Shown here one piece after another: positions 1-9,071 of a stretch of DNA of 64,000 nucleotides. Numbering within the stretch: position 1 is the stretch's first letter; each line of letters starts with the position of its first letter. Under the pieces are notes generated by a model that was not told the origin of the DNA, did no database searches, and was given only the letters and a program-made list of their open reading frames with translations. Position numbers and translations under genes: made by a program. This stretch comes from Haladaptatus paucihalophilus DX253 (lineage in GTDB: Archaea > Halobacteriota > Halobacteria > Halobacteriales > Haladaptataceae), in the NCBI RefSeq assembly GCF_000376445.1, contig NZ_AQXI01000001.1, positions 154,961 through 218,960 on the forward strand, given 5' to 3'.

Positions 1-386
1 TTCGACCCGTCAACGACGATTTTTCGCATGATGTGCGCTTGGTCCACCACGTCCATGTCGAGCAGTTGGGCGATTTCGAGGACGACCTGCTGGGCTTCCC
101 CGTCCAGTCGGTGTGGCGGTTCGTCGTCGGCCTCCACGAGACAAGTGGAGTCGTAGCCGAGATATTCGAATTCGCGGTCGATTTGGCTCTCTTCGAGGGC
201 CGCTTCGTCTATCTCGCCGAGTTCGCTCCGCGTCGGATGGAGATAGCGGGTGAACGTTCGGGACGACTCCTCGGGGTCGCGTAGTTCGGTCGGACAGCCA
301 CAGAACAACTTCGTCTCGGTGTCGAGTTGCTGGTGTATCTCCAGCCCCGCCACGAGACCGAGGTTCTCGTAGTCGTACTCACTCAT
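1..386 (-). CDS. gatE: Glu-tRNA(Gln) amidotransferase subunit E, N-terminal part (truncated by window edge)
   Basis: The reverse strand from an ATG at 386 reads MSEYDYENLGLVAGLEIHQQ and continues open to base 1. The segment GLVAGLEIHQQLDT followed by KLFCGCPTELR is the hallmark N-terminus of archaeal GatE. With GatD it converts Glu-tRNA(Gln) to Gln-tRNA(Gln) in organisms lacking a glutaminyl-tRNA synthetase. Only about 128 residues are in the window, so the amidotransferase core and tRNA-binding tail are not visible. A T-rich TATA-like stretch (reverse strand of about 403-410) lies roughly 20 nt before the ATG, suggesting a leaderless or very short-leader mRNA. The family call is firm; the partial state is a window artefact, not a pseudogene. 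Confidence 0.93.
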   Translation of the reverse strand, partial: MSEYDYENLGLVAGLEIHQQLDTETKLFCGCPTELRDPEESSRTFTRYLHPTRSELGEIDEAALEESQIDREFEYLGYDSTCLVEADDEPPHRLDGEAQQVVLEIAQLLDMDVVDQAHIMRKIVVDGS

Positions 387-666
387 TGGTCGGACATGAG
401 ATGTGGAGGGGTAAAAAACCGACCAGTTCGGGCGAGTCTGTCCATTCGAACCGTCGACAAGAGGTCCGAAACGTGGGGCCGTGACCGGGCGCGGACGTAC
501 CGCGGAACCGTCGGGTCACGGTTCGCGCACGCCACCGACGAGCGAGAGGGACGACCGCATAAATGACACGCAAATGCTTACTCATTCGTGAATTTCTTCG
601 AAGATATGAATTCGATATCGGCATGCTCCCCATAGATATAAAAATGATACGAACAGTAAACCGGAT

Positions 667-1848
667 ATGAACGATTTCCTCGCGTCGAGGAATCCAACAG
701 CGGACGCGCCGATTCGTATCCTCCACGTCGATGACGACCCGGCACGGTTGCGCCTCTCCGACCCGTTGCTGTCCGAACACATCTCCGATATCGCCGTTTA
801 CACCGAAACGGCACCCACGAAAGCCATCGACCGTCTCGATTCCCTCACGGTGGATTGTATCGTCAGCGATTTCGACATGGGGTCGATGGACGGACTCGAA
901 TTCTTGGAAGCGGTTCGTGAGCGCTCGCCCGAACTGCCGTTCATCCTCTTCACCGGCAAAGGGAGCGAAGAGATAGCCAGCGAAGCCATCTCCGCGGGCG
1001 TCACCGACTACCTCCAGAAGGGCGGCCCCGACAGATACGCGGTGCTGGCGAACCGCATCGAAAACGTCGTCAGCCGCCATCGCGCCGAACGAGCGACGGA
1101 CGCGTACCGACGGCACATGAACGCCGTCTACGACCGGGTGACGGACGCGTTTTTAGCGTTGGACGCCGACTGGCGGTTCACGTTCGTCAACGCGCGCGGC
1201 GAGGAACTGCTCGACCGTCCCGAGGCGGACCTCCTCGGAAACGTCGTCTGGGAGGAGTTCCCCGAATCGGTCAACTCGACGTTCGAATCGGAGTACCGAC
1301 GGGCGATGGAGCGACAGGAACCGACCACGTTCGAAGCCTACTTCGAACCCCTCGAAACCCTGTTCGAAGTCCACGCCTACCCCTCGACGGAAGGGTTGTC
1401 GGTGTACTTCCGCGACGTCACCGACGAAACCCGGATTCGGAAGGAACACCGCCGCGAGCGGGAGCTGCTCGAACGCGTGTTCGAAACGAGTCCCGTCGGC
1501 ATCATCATCCTCGACACGGACGGTGAGATAGAGCGGGTCAACGAGCGGATGGCCGAAATGCTGGCACTTCCGAAGGAGCGAATCACGAACAGGAATTACG
1601 ACTCCTCGGAGTGGACGGTGACTGACGAGGACGGGACACCCATCGGAGAGAACGGCCACCCGTTGACGACGATTTTCGAGGACGAAACGACGCTTCGTGG
1701 CGTGCGGACGCGATACCGGACCCCGGACGGGGAGTGGCGTCACTTCTCCGTGAACGGGGCACCCGTCCACGCCGAGGACGGCACCGTGGAACGAATCGTC
1801 TTCATCGTCGAGGACGTGACCGACTCGGAAATCGACCCGGCGTGTTGA
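667..1848 (+). CDS. Response regulator receiver with two PAS domains, no kinase domain
   Basis: The protein has 393 aa. Residues about 16-130 form a receiver domain: acidic cluster HVDDD near residue 21, likely phospho-acceptor Asp68 in SDFDMGSMDG, and a switch Thr in LFTGKG. Two PAS modules follow (about 140-250 and 265-388), each ending in a typical VTDE/VTDS segment. No histidine-kinase H-box or ATPase, DNA-binding or GGDEF domain follows, so output is unclear. It may act as a sensory adaptor for a separate kinase. The ATG at 667 follows an ATATAAAAAT box at about 635-644, as expected for a leaderless transcript. Such receiver-PAS proteins are common in haloarchaea; the ligand is unknown. 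Confidence 0.9.
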   Translation: MNDFLASRNPTADAPIRILHVDDDPARLRLSDPLLSEHISDIAVYTETAPTKAIDRLDSLTVDCIVSDFDMGSMDGLEFLEAVRERSPELPFILFTGKGSEEIASEAISAGVTDYLQKGGPDRYAVLANRIENVVSRHRAERATDAYRRHMNAVYDRVTDAFLALDADWRFTFVNARGEELLDRPEADLLGNVVWEEFPESVNSTFESEYRRAMERQEPTTFEAYFEPLETLFEVHAYPSTEGLSVYFRDVTDETRIRKEHRRERELLERVFETSPVGIIILDTDGEIERVNERMAEMLALPKERITNRNYDSSEWTVTDEDGTPIGENGHPLTTIFEDETTLRGVRTRYRTPDGEWRHFSVNGAPVHAEDGTVERIVFIVEDVTDSEIDPAC

Positions 1849-1880
1849 CGACCCGATGGCCGACCGTGGAGACGCGGAAA

Positions 1881-3398
1881 TCAGTCGTTTTCGGAGTCCG
1901 TCGGTTGGTCTGACACCGCTTCCGCCCGTTTTCGTCCGCCCTCTCGACCGCGTTCGGTCCGCCTGCGTTTCACCGCTCGGCCGAGACGACGGGCCACCAG
2001 TTCACGGAGTTCGGCCGCGTCGTCGGCGTCCACGTCGGCGGCGTGTGAGTCCTTGCTTCGAAAGCCGATGGAACTCGCGGTGTCCACGACGACCGTCGCC
2101 AACGACCACCGTCGCTGGAAGAGCGTTTCGCGCTGGATAACCGTCTGCACCCGATAGTAGGGCACGATGCGCGTCGTCCGTCGCCAAAATCCGTTTCGCG
2201 TCACGACGTGTTCGTCGCCGACGTGATAGCCGCGATGTTTCCACTGATACAGTCCGGCGACCGGTGCGAGAAGCAGGAGGGCGAGCGGCGCGTACCAGAA
2301 ATCGACGAAGCCGGTGAATCGGTCGATACCGTAGGCGACGCCGGTCAGGAGCGCGGCCGCGATGGCGTAGCGGACGGTGTAACGCCGTCGCGCCCGCTTC
2401 GGCGGGCGCTGGAACGTCGGGTCCTCGAACGATTCGAGCGAGTGGGCGAGCGAGCGGACGCGGCTTCGGACCGCGAGGGGAATCGCCGCCTCGGACCCGC
2501 CGGAGGCGGAGGGTCCCTGTCCGGGTGCGTAGCCCGCCGTTTCGACGGAGAGCGCCGCGTAACCGGCCAATCGCATGACGGGGTTTTCCCGGACCGTGAG
2601 CGTCTGTATCTTGTCTATCGGGATGCTCCCGTCGTAGCGCTGGAGCAATCCCCGTTCGTAGCGGAGTTCGTCGCCGACGCGTGTCAGCCGAAAGCCGTAG
2701 TGGCGCGCGAACGTTATCATCCCGCTGCTCACCCACAGGATGAGCGCGGAGAACACTATCTGGGCGAGACCGACGAGGAACGTCACGCTGGCGAGGTCCA
2801 CCGTGCTCGTGACGAACGGGACGATGAGAAACACCAATCCGACGGCGCGCGGCTCGATCGAAACGGCCGAGAGCAACAGCAGTTCCTCCGAACTGATCTC
2901 GTACAACACTTCCTCGTCGGGACCGTCGGTTTCGTCTTCCGCCTCCCGACCGGTCGAGATTCCGTTCTTTCGGCGCTGTATCTCGCGTTGGAGTCGTCGC
3001 GCCTCCTCGTAGGCGACGTATTCGAGGCTGGCTTCGGTTTCGCCGCCGCCCGCGGTTTCCAGTCCGAGCGAGGCGATTCCGGCGATTCGCTGGACGACGT
3101 TCCGGTGGATGTCCACGTTCTGTACTCGTCGGAGCGGAATCTCCCGCCGTCGACGCGAGAAGACGCCGGATTCGATGTCGAGCGAGTTGTCCGTGAGTTC
3201 GTACTCGAACCGGCGGTGGTAGGCGACTTCCCAGGCCATCACGATGAGCAGGACGGCGAGCAGGAGGACCGCGAAGAGTTCGAGATTCAACCACTCTATC
3301 GCGCCGATGGCCGCGAATCCGGCGAACAAAACGGTGGAAACGACGCGGCCACCGCGGGTGAGCATCCGATAGGGGAGCGAGCGGGGGTGTAACTTCAT
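1881..3398 (-). CDS. Bacterial-PH-like (YdbT-type) membrane protein with three PH-like repeats
   Basis: The protein has 505 aa and starts [12 protein letters not shown]. It alternates membrane pairs with soluble PH-like segments. Three equivalent cores are visible, each with an arginine-rich strand and a conserved (I/V)P...(R/K)(V/I)Q motif: [24 protein letters not shown] and [12 protein letters not shown]. This is the layout of the YdbS/YdbT membrane-flanked domain family (bPH2), whose function is poorly known. The C-terminus is highly charged. Its start overlaps the end of the upstream gene by 4 nt (ATGA), so the two are almost certainly co-translated and probably form one complex. The reading frame stays open further upstream over the neighbour, but that extension is Arg-rich shadow sequence. 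Confidence 0.88.
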   Translation of the reverse strand: MKLHPRSLPYRMLTRGGRVVSTVLFAGFAAIGAIEWLNLELFAVLLLAVLLIVMAWEVAYHRRFEYELTDNSLDIESGVFSRRRREIPLRRVQNVDIHRNVVQRIAGIASLGLETAGGGETEASLEYVAYEEARRLQREIQRRKNGISTGREAEDETDGPDEEVLYEISSEELLLLSAVSIEPRAVGLVFLIVPFVTSTVDLASVTFLVGLAQIVFSALILWVSSGMITFARHYGFRLTRVGDELRYERGLLQRYDGSIPIDKIQTLTVRENPVMRLAGYAALSVETAGYAPGQGPSASGGSEAAIPLAVRSRVRSLAHSLESFEDPTFQRPPKRARRRYTVRYAIAAALLTGVAYGIDRFTGFVDFWYAPLALLLLAPVAGLYQWKHRGYHVGDEHVVTRNGFWRRTTRIVPYYRVQTVIQRETLFQRRWSLATVVVDTASSIGFRSKDSHAADVDADDAAELRELVARRLGRAVKRRRTERGREGGRKRAEAVSDQPTDSEND

Positions 3399-3856
3399 AC
3401 CGCGTCCTCGTACTCGCTCTCGACCGCGAGGTTCCGAAGACGGCCCTGTAGTTCGCTCGCCCGTTCGGGCGTGAGTCCGGGTATCGTCACGTCCGCTCCC
3501 CGCGACCCGGCGGTGTAGACGACGACGCTGCCGAGGCCGAGCAGTCGCTCGATGGGACCGCGTTGCGTATCGACGTGTTGAACGCGGACGAAGGGAACGA
3601 CGGTCGTGACGCGGGTGAAAACCCCGCGTTCGAGGTACAGGTCGTCGTCGCGGATTTCGAACCGCCACGTGCGATACTTGAACAGGACGTACGCGACCCC
3701 GATGACGGCAGCGGCGAGAACGCCCGCGCCGACGAGGGTGAGCGCGAACTCGACGAGAAACCGACGAACCCCGGCGAGCACACCGCCGACGAGCGCCGCG
3801 AGGACGAGGACGCTCACGAACCAAACGACGCGGACGCGGGGGTTGAGTGTCTCCAT
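3395..3856 (-). CDS. Bacterial-PH-like (YdbS-type) membrane protein
   Basis: The protein has 153 aa. Two hydrophobic helices (about residues 8-30 and 35-60) are followed by one PH-like domain containing [23 protein letters not shown], which has the same core as the three repeats of the downstream partner. Genes of this family commonly come as a small single-domain member plus a large multi-domain member, exactly as here, with a 4-nt ATGA overlap to the downstream gene. This suggests a membrane complex with one plus three PH domains. The biochemical role is not known for the family. Confidence 0.88.
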   Translation of the reverse strand: METLNPRVRVVWFVSVLVLAALVGGVLAGVRRFLVEFALTLVGAGVLAAAVIGVAYVLFKYRTWRFEIRDDDLYLERGVFTRVTTVVPFVRVQHVDTQRGPIERLLGLGSVVVYTAGSRGADVTIPGLTPERASELQGRLRNLAVESEYEDAV

Positions 3857-4093
3857 ATCTACACGACAGGGTGGATAGGGGATAAAGGTAGGCGTGGTCT
3901 ACCGGTCGCGTCGTCGAACGAACGCACCCCCGAGCCGGGGCACGACCTTGGAAAGGTATGTCACACTTACTGTGCCGGAATACCACCCGTACCGGAGGAG
4001 TACGGATTCCCTACCGTTTCGTTCGGCTGGTACTGATTTCAGTCAGTCGGCGTGGAACAAAGACGCCGGGAAATCGTACATTTCGTGGACAGC

Positions 4094-5017
4094 ATGACCG
4101 AGAACTCGCCCACTATCAACCGTCGCCGATTCGTTCAGGCGACTGTCGCCTCGACTGCCATACTCGGAGGCGTCTCGTCGGCAAATGCCCAATCCGGGGG
4201 GAACGCCCAGTTCTCCATCGAACAGGACGGGAAATGCATCCCCATCGAACCGCTCTCGATGTCGGGACTACCGGTCGAGGAGTTTTACGACTACCGAACG
4301 CCGGACACCGACCCGTCGTCGTACAAGTACGCCTCCTTCGGGACGCAAAACCTCCAACGAAAGGACACCAGCATCCTCTTCCTCTATCAGGGACCGAAGG
4401 GGCTGAGCCTCGTGATGATTCACGACAAGATCGACGCCGGTGCGGGAGGTGCGGTGACGTTCCGCATAACCAACCTCCCCGTCAAGGGGAAGTTCATCGT
4501 CAAAGATGACTCCTACGACGCCTCGACGAACCGAGACACGTTCGACTACTCGAAACATCGCAACTGGAACGGGAAGGAAAGCGCAAGTGCGAACGTCAGT
4601 TGGACGTGGCAGGAGGGTCGCGCCGACGGTGCCGTCTATCGCAGTCTAGGTAAAGATTTCAAGATCACTATCAACCCGCAGTTCAACGAGAAGGCGGTAC
4701 TGGCGGGGGAAGGAGGGGTGTACGACGGTAAAATCAAGAAATGGGAGGTGCTGTCGGGTGACGTGAACAACCCCACCCGCACGAAGCTGAACATGAACAA
4801 GCCCATCACCATCTCCTCGAAAGCGTGTCAGTCCGAAACGACGACGCAGACGACCCAGCAGACGACGGAAGGGTCGGGGGAGACGACCACTCCGATGGAG
4901 GGGACGACGACGACGACTCCGCCCTCCAACGAGAGTCAAGGCTTCTTCGGCAAGCTCTGGAGCGGGTTCGTCTCCCTCATCGAAGGGGTCGTATCCTTCT
5001 TCACCAGCTTGTTCTGA
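4094..5017 (+). CDS. Tat-exported protein with Thr-rich stalk, function unknown
   Basis: The chosen start is the ATG at 4094 (MTENSPTINRRRFVQ); an in-frame ATG at 4052 would put extra charged residues before the Tat signal. The signal has the twin-arginine motif NRRRFVQA, a hydrophobic stretch and an ANA cleavage site, with no lipobox Cys. About 210 residues of mature domain with one Cys early on and one Cys late are followed by a Thr/Gln/Pro-rich stalk (about residues 250-285). The C-terminus is short, hydrophobic and Phe-rich (FGKLWSGFVSLIEG...) and could be an amphipathic membrane-associating helix. It is not a PGF-CTERM. No catalytic motif was recognised. The protein is likely extracellular and surface-associated. 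Confidence 0.8.
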   Translation: MTENSPTINRRRFVQATVASTAILGGVSSANAQSGGNAQFSIEQDGKCIPIEPLSMSGLPVEEFYDYRTPDTDPSSYKYASFGTQNLQRKDTSILFLYQGPKGLSLVMIHDKIDAGAGGAVTFRITNLPVKGKFIVKDDSYDASTNRDTFDYSKHRNWNGKESASANVSWTWQEGRADGAVYRSLGKDFKITINPQFNEKAVLAGEGGVYDGKIKKWEVLSGDVNNPTRTKLNMNKPITISSKACQSETTTQTTQQTTEGSGETTTPMEGTTTTTPPSNESQGFFGKLWSGFVSLIEGVVSFFTSLF

Positions 5018-5051
5018 CGCGGAGAAACGTTTTTCGCGGCAGACGCGCCGA

Positions 5052-5060
5052 ATAAAAAAC
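5052..5060 (-). terminator. T-tract terminator after fumC
   Basis: The reverse strand shows GTTTTTTATT 13-20 nt past the fumC stop codon. Haloarchaeal transcripts typically end at such short oligo-T tracts without a strong hairpin. The gene at 4094-5017 converges on this site and has its own GTTTTT tract at about 5030, so the short interval could terminate both. Confidence 0.45.
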
Positions 5061-5071
5061 GGGACGGCTGT

Positions 5072-6484
5072 TTACTCGTCCTGTCCGAGGATGCCGCGGT
5101 GAGTCATCGCTTCGGGGTCGATGATCTCGTTCGCTTCCTCCTCGCTCAGGTAGCCCTTCTCGATGACGACCTGCCGGACGGTCTTGTCCTCCTTGAGCGC
5201 CTCCTTCGCGGCTTTCGACGCCTTGTCGTAGCCGATGTGCGGGTTGAGCGCCGTGGCGAGCGCCATGCTCTGTTCGACCTGCTCCTCGCAATACTCCGCG
5301 TCGACGTCGAGTTTTCGAACGAACTTGTCCGCGAACGTCTCGCTGACGTTCGAGAGGAGTTCCGCCGATTCGAGGAAGTTGTGCGCGAGGACGGGTTTGT
5401 ACAGGTTGAGGTCTATCTGGCCCTCGGCCGCGCCGTACTCGACGGTGGTGTCGTTACCGACGACCTGCTTGTGAACCTGATTGACGGCTTCCGCGACGAC
5501 GGGGTTGATCTTGCCGGGCATGATGGAACTGCCGGGCTGGTTCTCGGGCTGGTCGATTTCGCCGAGTCCGTTGCGCGGTCCCGACGCCAGCAGGCGGAGG
5601 TCGTTCGCTATCTTGTTGAGCGACCCGGCGACGGTGCGGAGCGCGCCGTGCGCCTCGGCCATCGCGTCGTGGGCGGCCTGCGCCTCGAAGTGGTTGTCGG
5701 CCTCGCGGAATCGGATGCCGGTCTCCTCGCTGATGTAGTCGGCGGCGAGCGCGGGGAACTCGGGGTGGGTGTTCAGCCCCGTCCCGACCGCCGTTCCGCC
5801 GAGCGCGAGTTCGCTTAGGTGGTCCCTAACGTGGTCGACGCGGGAGAGTCCCTTCTCTATCTGCGAGCGGTAGCCGCCGAACTCCTGCCCGACGCGGACG
5901 GGGGTGGCGTCCTGCAGGTGCGTGCGGCCCGTCTTCACCACGCCGTCGTACTCCTCTTCTTTCTCCGCGAGCGCCTCGCGGAGGGTGTCGAGGGCCGGAA
6001 GCACGTCCTTTTCGACGGCTTCGAGCGCGGAGACGTGCATCGCGGTCGGAATCACGTCGTTGCTCGACTGGCCGAAGTTAACGTGGTCGTTCGGGTGAAT
6101 CACGCGGTCCCCGATTTCCTCCCCGTAGATTTCGGCGGCGCGGTTGGCGATGACCTCGTTCGCGTTCATGTTCGAGGACGTACCGGACCCGGTTTGGAAG
6201 ACGTCCACCGGGAACTGGTCGTCGTGTTCGCCCGCGATAACCTCGTCGGCGGCCTCGACGATGGCTTCCGCTTCGTCCTCTTCTATCATCCCGAGTTCCT
6301 CGTTCGCCTGCGCGGCGGCCTTCTTCACGATTCCGAGCGCGCGGATGAACCGCCGCCCGAACGTGATTCCCGAGATGGGGAAGTTTTCGACCGCGCGCTG
6401 GGTCTGTGCGCCCCAGTAGGCGTCCGCCGGAACTTTCATCTCCCCGAGGCTGTCCTCCTCGATTCGATAATCCTCGTCGCTCAT
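5072..6484 (-). CDS. fumC: Fumarate hydratase, class II
   Basis: The 470-aa protein catalyses reversible hydration of fumarate to malate in the TCA cycle. Length and motifs fit class II fumarases: TGSGTSSNMNANEV (substrate binding), HPNDHVNFGQSSND, KTGRTHLQDATP (catalytic His region) and the signature GSSIMPGKINPV with its catalytic Ser loop. It is in the same superfamily as aspartase and argininosuccinate lyase, but SSNMNANEV and HPNDHVN favour fumarase. The start ATG has a TTTTAC box about 27-32 nt upstream on the reverse strand, so the mRNA is probably leaderless. It is transcribed divergently from the sugar ABC operon across a 191-nt gap. Confidence 0.96.
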   Translation of the reverse strand: MSDEDYRIEEDSLGEMKVPADAYWGAQTQRAVENFPISGITFGRRFIRALGIVKKAAAQANEELGMIEEDEAEAIVEAADEVIAGEHDDQFPVDVFQTGSGTSSNMNANEVIANRAAEIYGEEIGDRVIHPNDHVNFGQSSNDVIPTAMHVSALEAVEKDVLPALDTLREALAEKEEEYDGVVKTGRTHLQDATPVRVGQEFGGYRSQIEKGLSRVDHVRDHLSELALGGTAVGTGLNTHPEFPALAADYISEETGIRFREADNHFEAQAAHDAMAEAHGALRTVAGSLNKIANDLRLLASGPRNGLGEIDQPENQPGSSIMPGKINPVVAEAVNQVHKQVVGNDTTVEYGAAEGQIDLNLYKPVLAHNFLESAELLSNVSETFADKFVRKLDVDAEYCEEQVEQSMALATALNPHIGYDKASKAAKEALKEDKTVRQVVIEKGYLSEEEANEIIDPEAMTHRGILGQDE

Positions 6485-6613
6485 GCGTGTGGAGGGTCGA
6501 TGTGGGCGAGCGTAAAACCCATCGAAACGGGGCTACCGAAATGGGGCTACGAGGCCGAAACAACTGAATTCAAACACTATCCTGGCTGTAAGCATTCACT
6601 CGGAGTAGAATTA

Positions 6614-6651
6614 ATTTAAAAATAATTAAGTAGCTCTTACCGAATAGGTAA
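6614..6651 (+). promoter_or_regulatory. Sugar ABC operon promoter with palindromic operator candidate
   Basis: An A/T-rich core (ATTTAAAAATAATTA, 6614-6628) matches a haloarchaeal TATA element. About nine bases downstream lies the perfect inverted repeat TTACC-GAATA-GGTAA (6637-6651). It sits just at or before the expected transcription start, where a repressor would block initiation. The start codon of the binding-protein gene is 25 nt further on. Binding by a sugar-responsive regulator is inferred; no such regulator is encoded next to the operon. Confidence 0.5.
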
Positions 6652-6675
6652 ATAGACGCATACCGAGGCATCAAT

Positions 6676-8031
6676 ATGACAGGCAATAACGACAACGGAT
6701 TGAATCGACGGACGTACGTCAAAGGAATGGGTCTCGCCGGTACTGCCGGAGTCGCTGGTCTCGCCGGATGCACCGGCGGCGGTGACGACGACAACGGCGG
6801 CGACAACGAAAACAAGAACGACGACGGAAGCGGAAAGGACGGTAAGACGGACTACAAGAAGCTCGAACTCCAGCACTGGTGGACGGGCGGCGACGGTCAC
6901 GCCGCGATTACGGCCCTCCTCGACGGATTCAAGGAGGAGTACCCGGACATCGAAGTCAAACCGAACCCCATCGCGGGTGGTGCGGGACAGAACCTGAAAG
7001 ACGTCGTGAAAAAGCGCGTCCTCCAAGGCAAGCCGCCGAGCTCGTGGCAGGCGTGGCCCGGAAAGAACCTCACGCCCTACGTCGACAACGACATCCTTCA
7101 CGACATCAGCGATTCGGTCTGGTCGGAAAACGGAATGAAGGACGCCTATCGGAGCGGTCCGAAGGAGGTCGCCAAGCTGGACGGGAAGTTCGTCGCCGTT
7201 CCGCTGAACATCCACCGGCTGAACAACCTCTTTTACAACACGAAGGTCGTCGAAGACGCGGGCGTCGATCCGAAATCCATCTCGAAGCCGTCCGACCTCA
7301 CCGCCGCGATGAAGAAGGTGGAGAGCAACACGGATGCGGTCGGGATGGCCCAGCAGACGAAATCGCCGTGGTCCACCCTCCAACTGTGGGCGCAGGTCCT
7401 CCTCGGCGAGTCGGGCGTGAAGACCTACAACGCCGTGATGAGCGGCAAGGTCGACGCGAACAAGAAGGCCGTGAAAAACGCCCTCTCCATCGTCAAGGAG
7501 TACAAGGCGCACTTCAACAAGGACTCCGGGTCGCTCGACTGGCAACAGGCCAACAAGAAGATCCTCAAGGGCGAGGCGGCGTTCTTCCACCAAGGCGACT
7601 GGGCGGCGAGCATGTACCGCGAACAGGAGAACTTCGAGTATGAAAAGCAGTGGAACCACGTTCCGTTCCCCGGAACCGAGAAGATGTACGCGCTCAACAT
7701 GGACTCGTTCCCCTTCCCGAAACAGAACCCGTCGCCGGAGGCGACCAAGAAGTTCCTCCAGTACGTGGGTTCGAAGGACGCACAGGAGCGGTTCAACCCC
7801 AAGAAGGGGTCGATTCCGCCGCGGACCGACATCTCCAAGGAGAAGTTCGGGCCGTTCCTCTCCCAGCAGATGGATGACTTCAAGAACTCGAAATCGCAGC
7901 CGCCGTCCGTCGCCCACGGATTGGCGACGACGCCGGAAACGTTGACGAACCTGAAAGACGCAACGGCGTCGTTCATCTCGAACTGGAACGTCGATAAAAC
8001 GGCCAACCAGTTCTCGAATTCGTTCAACTAA
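6676..8031 (+). CDS. Sugar ABC transporter substrate-binding lipoprotein (family 1)
   Basis: The protein has 451 aa. The N-terminus has a Tat motif (NRRTYVKG) followed by a hydrophobic stretch and the lipobox GLAGC, then an Asp/Asn/Gly linker. This indicates an exported lipid-anchored protein. The remainder reads as a family 1 extracellular solute-binding protein (MalE/glucose-binding-like): WWTGGDGHAAI near the start, the Pro-rich PFPKQNPSPEA segment, and C-terminal FISNWNV. It is the first gene of a four-gene operon with two permeases and a MalK-type ATPase. The sugar cannot be read from sequence; glucose or a related monosaccharide is plausible from haloarchaeal homologues. Confidence 0.9.
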   Translation: MTGNNDNGLNRRTYVKGMGLAGTAGVAGLAGCTGGGDDDNGGDNENKNDDGSGKDGKTDYKKLELQHWWTGGDGHAAITALLDGFKEEYPDIEVKPNPIAGGAGQNLKDVVKKRVLQGKPPSSWQAWPGKNLTPYVDNDILHDISDSVWSENGMKDAYRSGPKEVAKLDGKFVAVPLNIHRLNNLFYNTKVVEDAGVDPKSISKPSDLTAAMKKVESNTDAVGMAQQTKSPWSTLQLWAQVLLGESGVKTYNAVMSGKVDANKKAVKNALSIVKEYKAHFNKDSGSLDWQQANKKILKGEAAFFHQGDWAASMYREQENFEYEKQWNHVPFPGTEKMYALNMDSFPFPKQNPSPEATKKFLQYVGSKDAQERFNPKKGSIPPRTDISKEKFGPFLSQQMDDFKNSKSQPPSVAHGLATTPETLTNLKDATASFISNWNVDKTANQFSNSFN

Positions 8032-8059
8032 ATCCGAAACGCACACCAAACTTTTCCAC

Positions 8060-9046
8060 ATGCAACGAATATACAGAAAATTGAAGCGGTTGGTATCCGG
8101 CGAGGACGAATCGCTCCGCGCCGACGGCGGAACGACGGTCGAGCACGCGGAGAGCGAGTCACTGCTATCGAGCGAGTTCGTCCAGAGCCTCCCGTTCTGG
8201 TTGCCGCCGTTCCTGTTGATGGGCTTTTTCGTGTACGGTGCCATCGGCTGGAACTTCATCATCTCGCTTACGGATTTCGAGACGTTCCAACTGCCGACGT
8301 ACAAACTCTCGGCGCTCGATTTCGAGATGTACCGGCAGTTGTTCAACGACCCGGGATTCTGGACGGCGGCGCGGAACACGCTCGTCCTGCTCGTCGCGTT
8401 CACCGGGTTGTGTCTCGTCTTCGGGTTGATCCTGGCCATCATCGTCGACCGGGACATCCGGTTCGAGAACACGTTCCGAACCATCTACTTGCTCCCCATG
8501 AGCCTCTCGTTCGTGGTGACGGCGAAGTTCTGGGCGTGGATGTACAACTTCAACAGCGGGATGATCAACGTCACCTTCCGGAGCTTCGGTCTCGACTTTC
8601 TGGCCCACCAGTGGATAAGCGACCCGACGACGAAGTTGGCCGCGGTCATCTTCGCGCTCATCTGGCAGTTCAGCGGGTACGCGATGGTCGTCTACCTCGC
8701 GGGCTTGCGGGCGATTCCGGACGAGCACTTCGAGGCGGCGCGGGTCGACGGCGCGAGCACGTGGCGCATGTACCGCCGCGTCATCGTGCCGCAGCTTCGG
8801 GCCTCGACCGTCAGCGCGGCGGTCGTGCTCATGGTCTTCGCGCTGAAGGCGTTCGACTTCCTGTACGTGATGTTCGGCCGTCAGCCCGGTCCCGCCGCGG
8901 ACATCCTCGCGACGATGATGTACCGCGAGGCGTTCGGCTCGCTTCACTGGGCGTACGGGTCCGCCATCGCCATCGTCCTCTTCGTGATGGCGCTGGCAGT
9001 CGTGACGCCGTACCTGTACAACGAATATCGACGAGGTGAACTATGA
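8060..9046 (+). CDS. Sugar ABC transporter permease, MalF-type
   Basis: The protein has 328 aa and about six membrane helices after a roughly 45-residue charged N-terminus. The cytoplasmic EAA loop is clear: EHFEAARVDGASTWRMYRRV followed by IVPQLR, which contacts the ATPase. It lies 28 nt after the binding protein and its stop overlaps the region of the next permease. It forms the heterodimeric channel with the downstream protein. Confidence 0.93.
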   Translation: MQRIYRKLKRLVSGEDESLRADGGTTVEHAESESLLSSEFVQSLPFWLPPFLLMGFFVYGAIGWNFIISLTDFETFQLPTYKLSALDFEMYRQLFNDPGFWTAARNTLVLLVAFTGLCLVFGLILAIIVDRDIRFENTFRTIYLLPMSLSFVVTAKFWAWMYNFNSGMINVTFRSFGLDFLAHQWISDPTTKLAAVIFALIWQFSGYAMVVYLAGLRAIPDEHFEAARVDGASTWRMYRRVIVPQLRASTVSAAVVLMVFALKAFDFLYVMFGRQPGPAADILATMMYREAFGSLHWAYGSAIAIVLFVMALAVVTPYLYNEYRRGEL

Positions 9047-9071
9047 CGACACGACTTCAACGGAGGCAGCG

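Noticed and set aside
2208..3392. Long open frame on the forward strand opposite the PH-like gene
   Set aside because: Highly charged and lacking any domain; it is the antisense shadow of a gene with clear family features on the reverse strand.
3989..4003. 15-nt match CGGAGGAGTACGGAT to the region before the sugar ABC ATPase (10031-10045)
   Set aside because: At 10031 it is a ribosome-binding site; at 3989 no start codon follows, and a single 15-nt match that includes a Shine-Dalgarno is probably chance.
6637..8484. A 615-codon reverse frame opposite the sugar-binding protein gene
   Set aside because: Shadow of a lipoprotein gene with Tat signal and lipobox; no domain seen.
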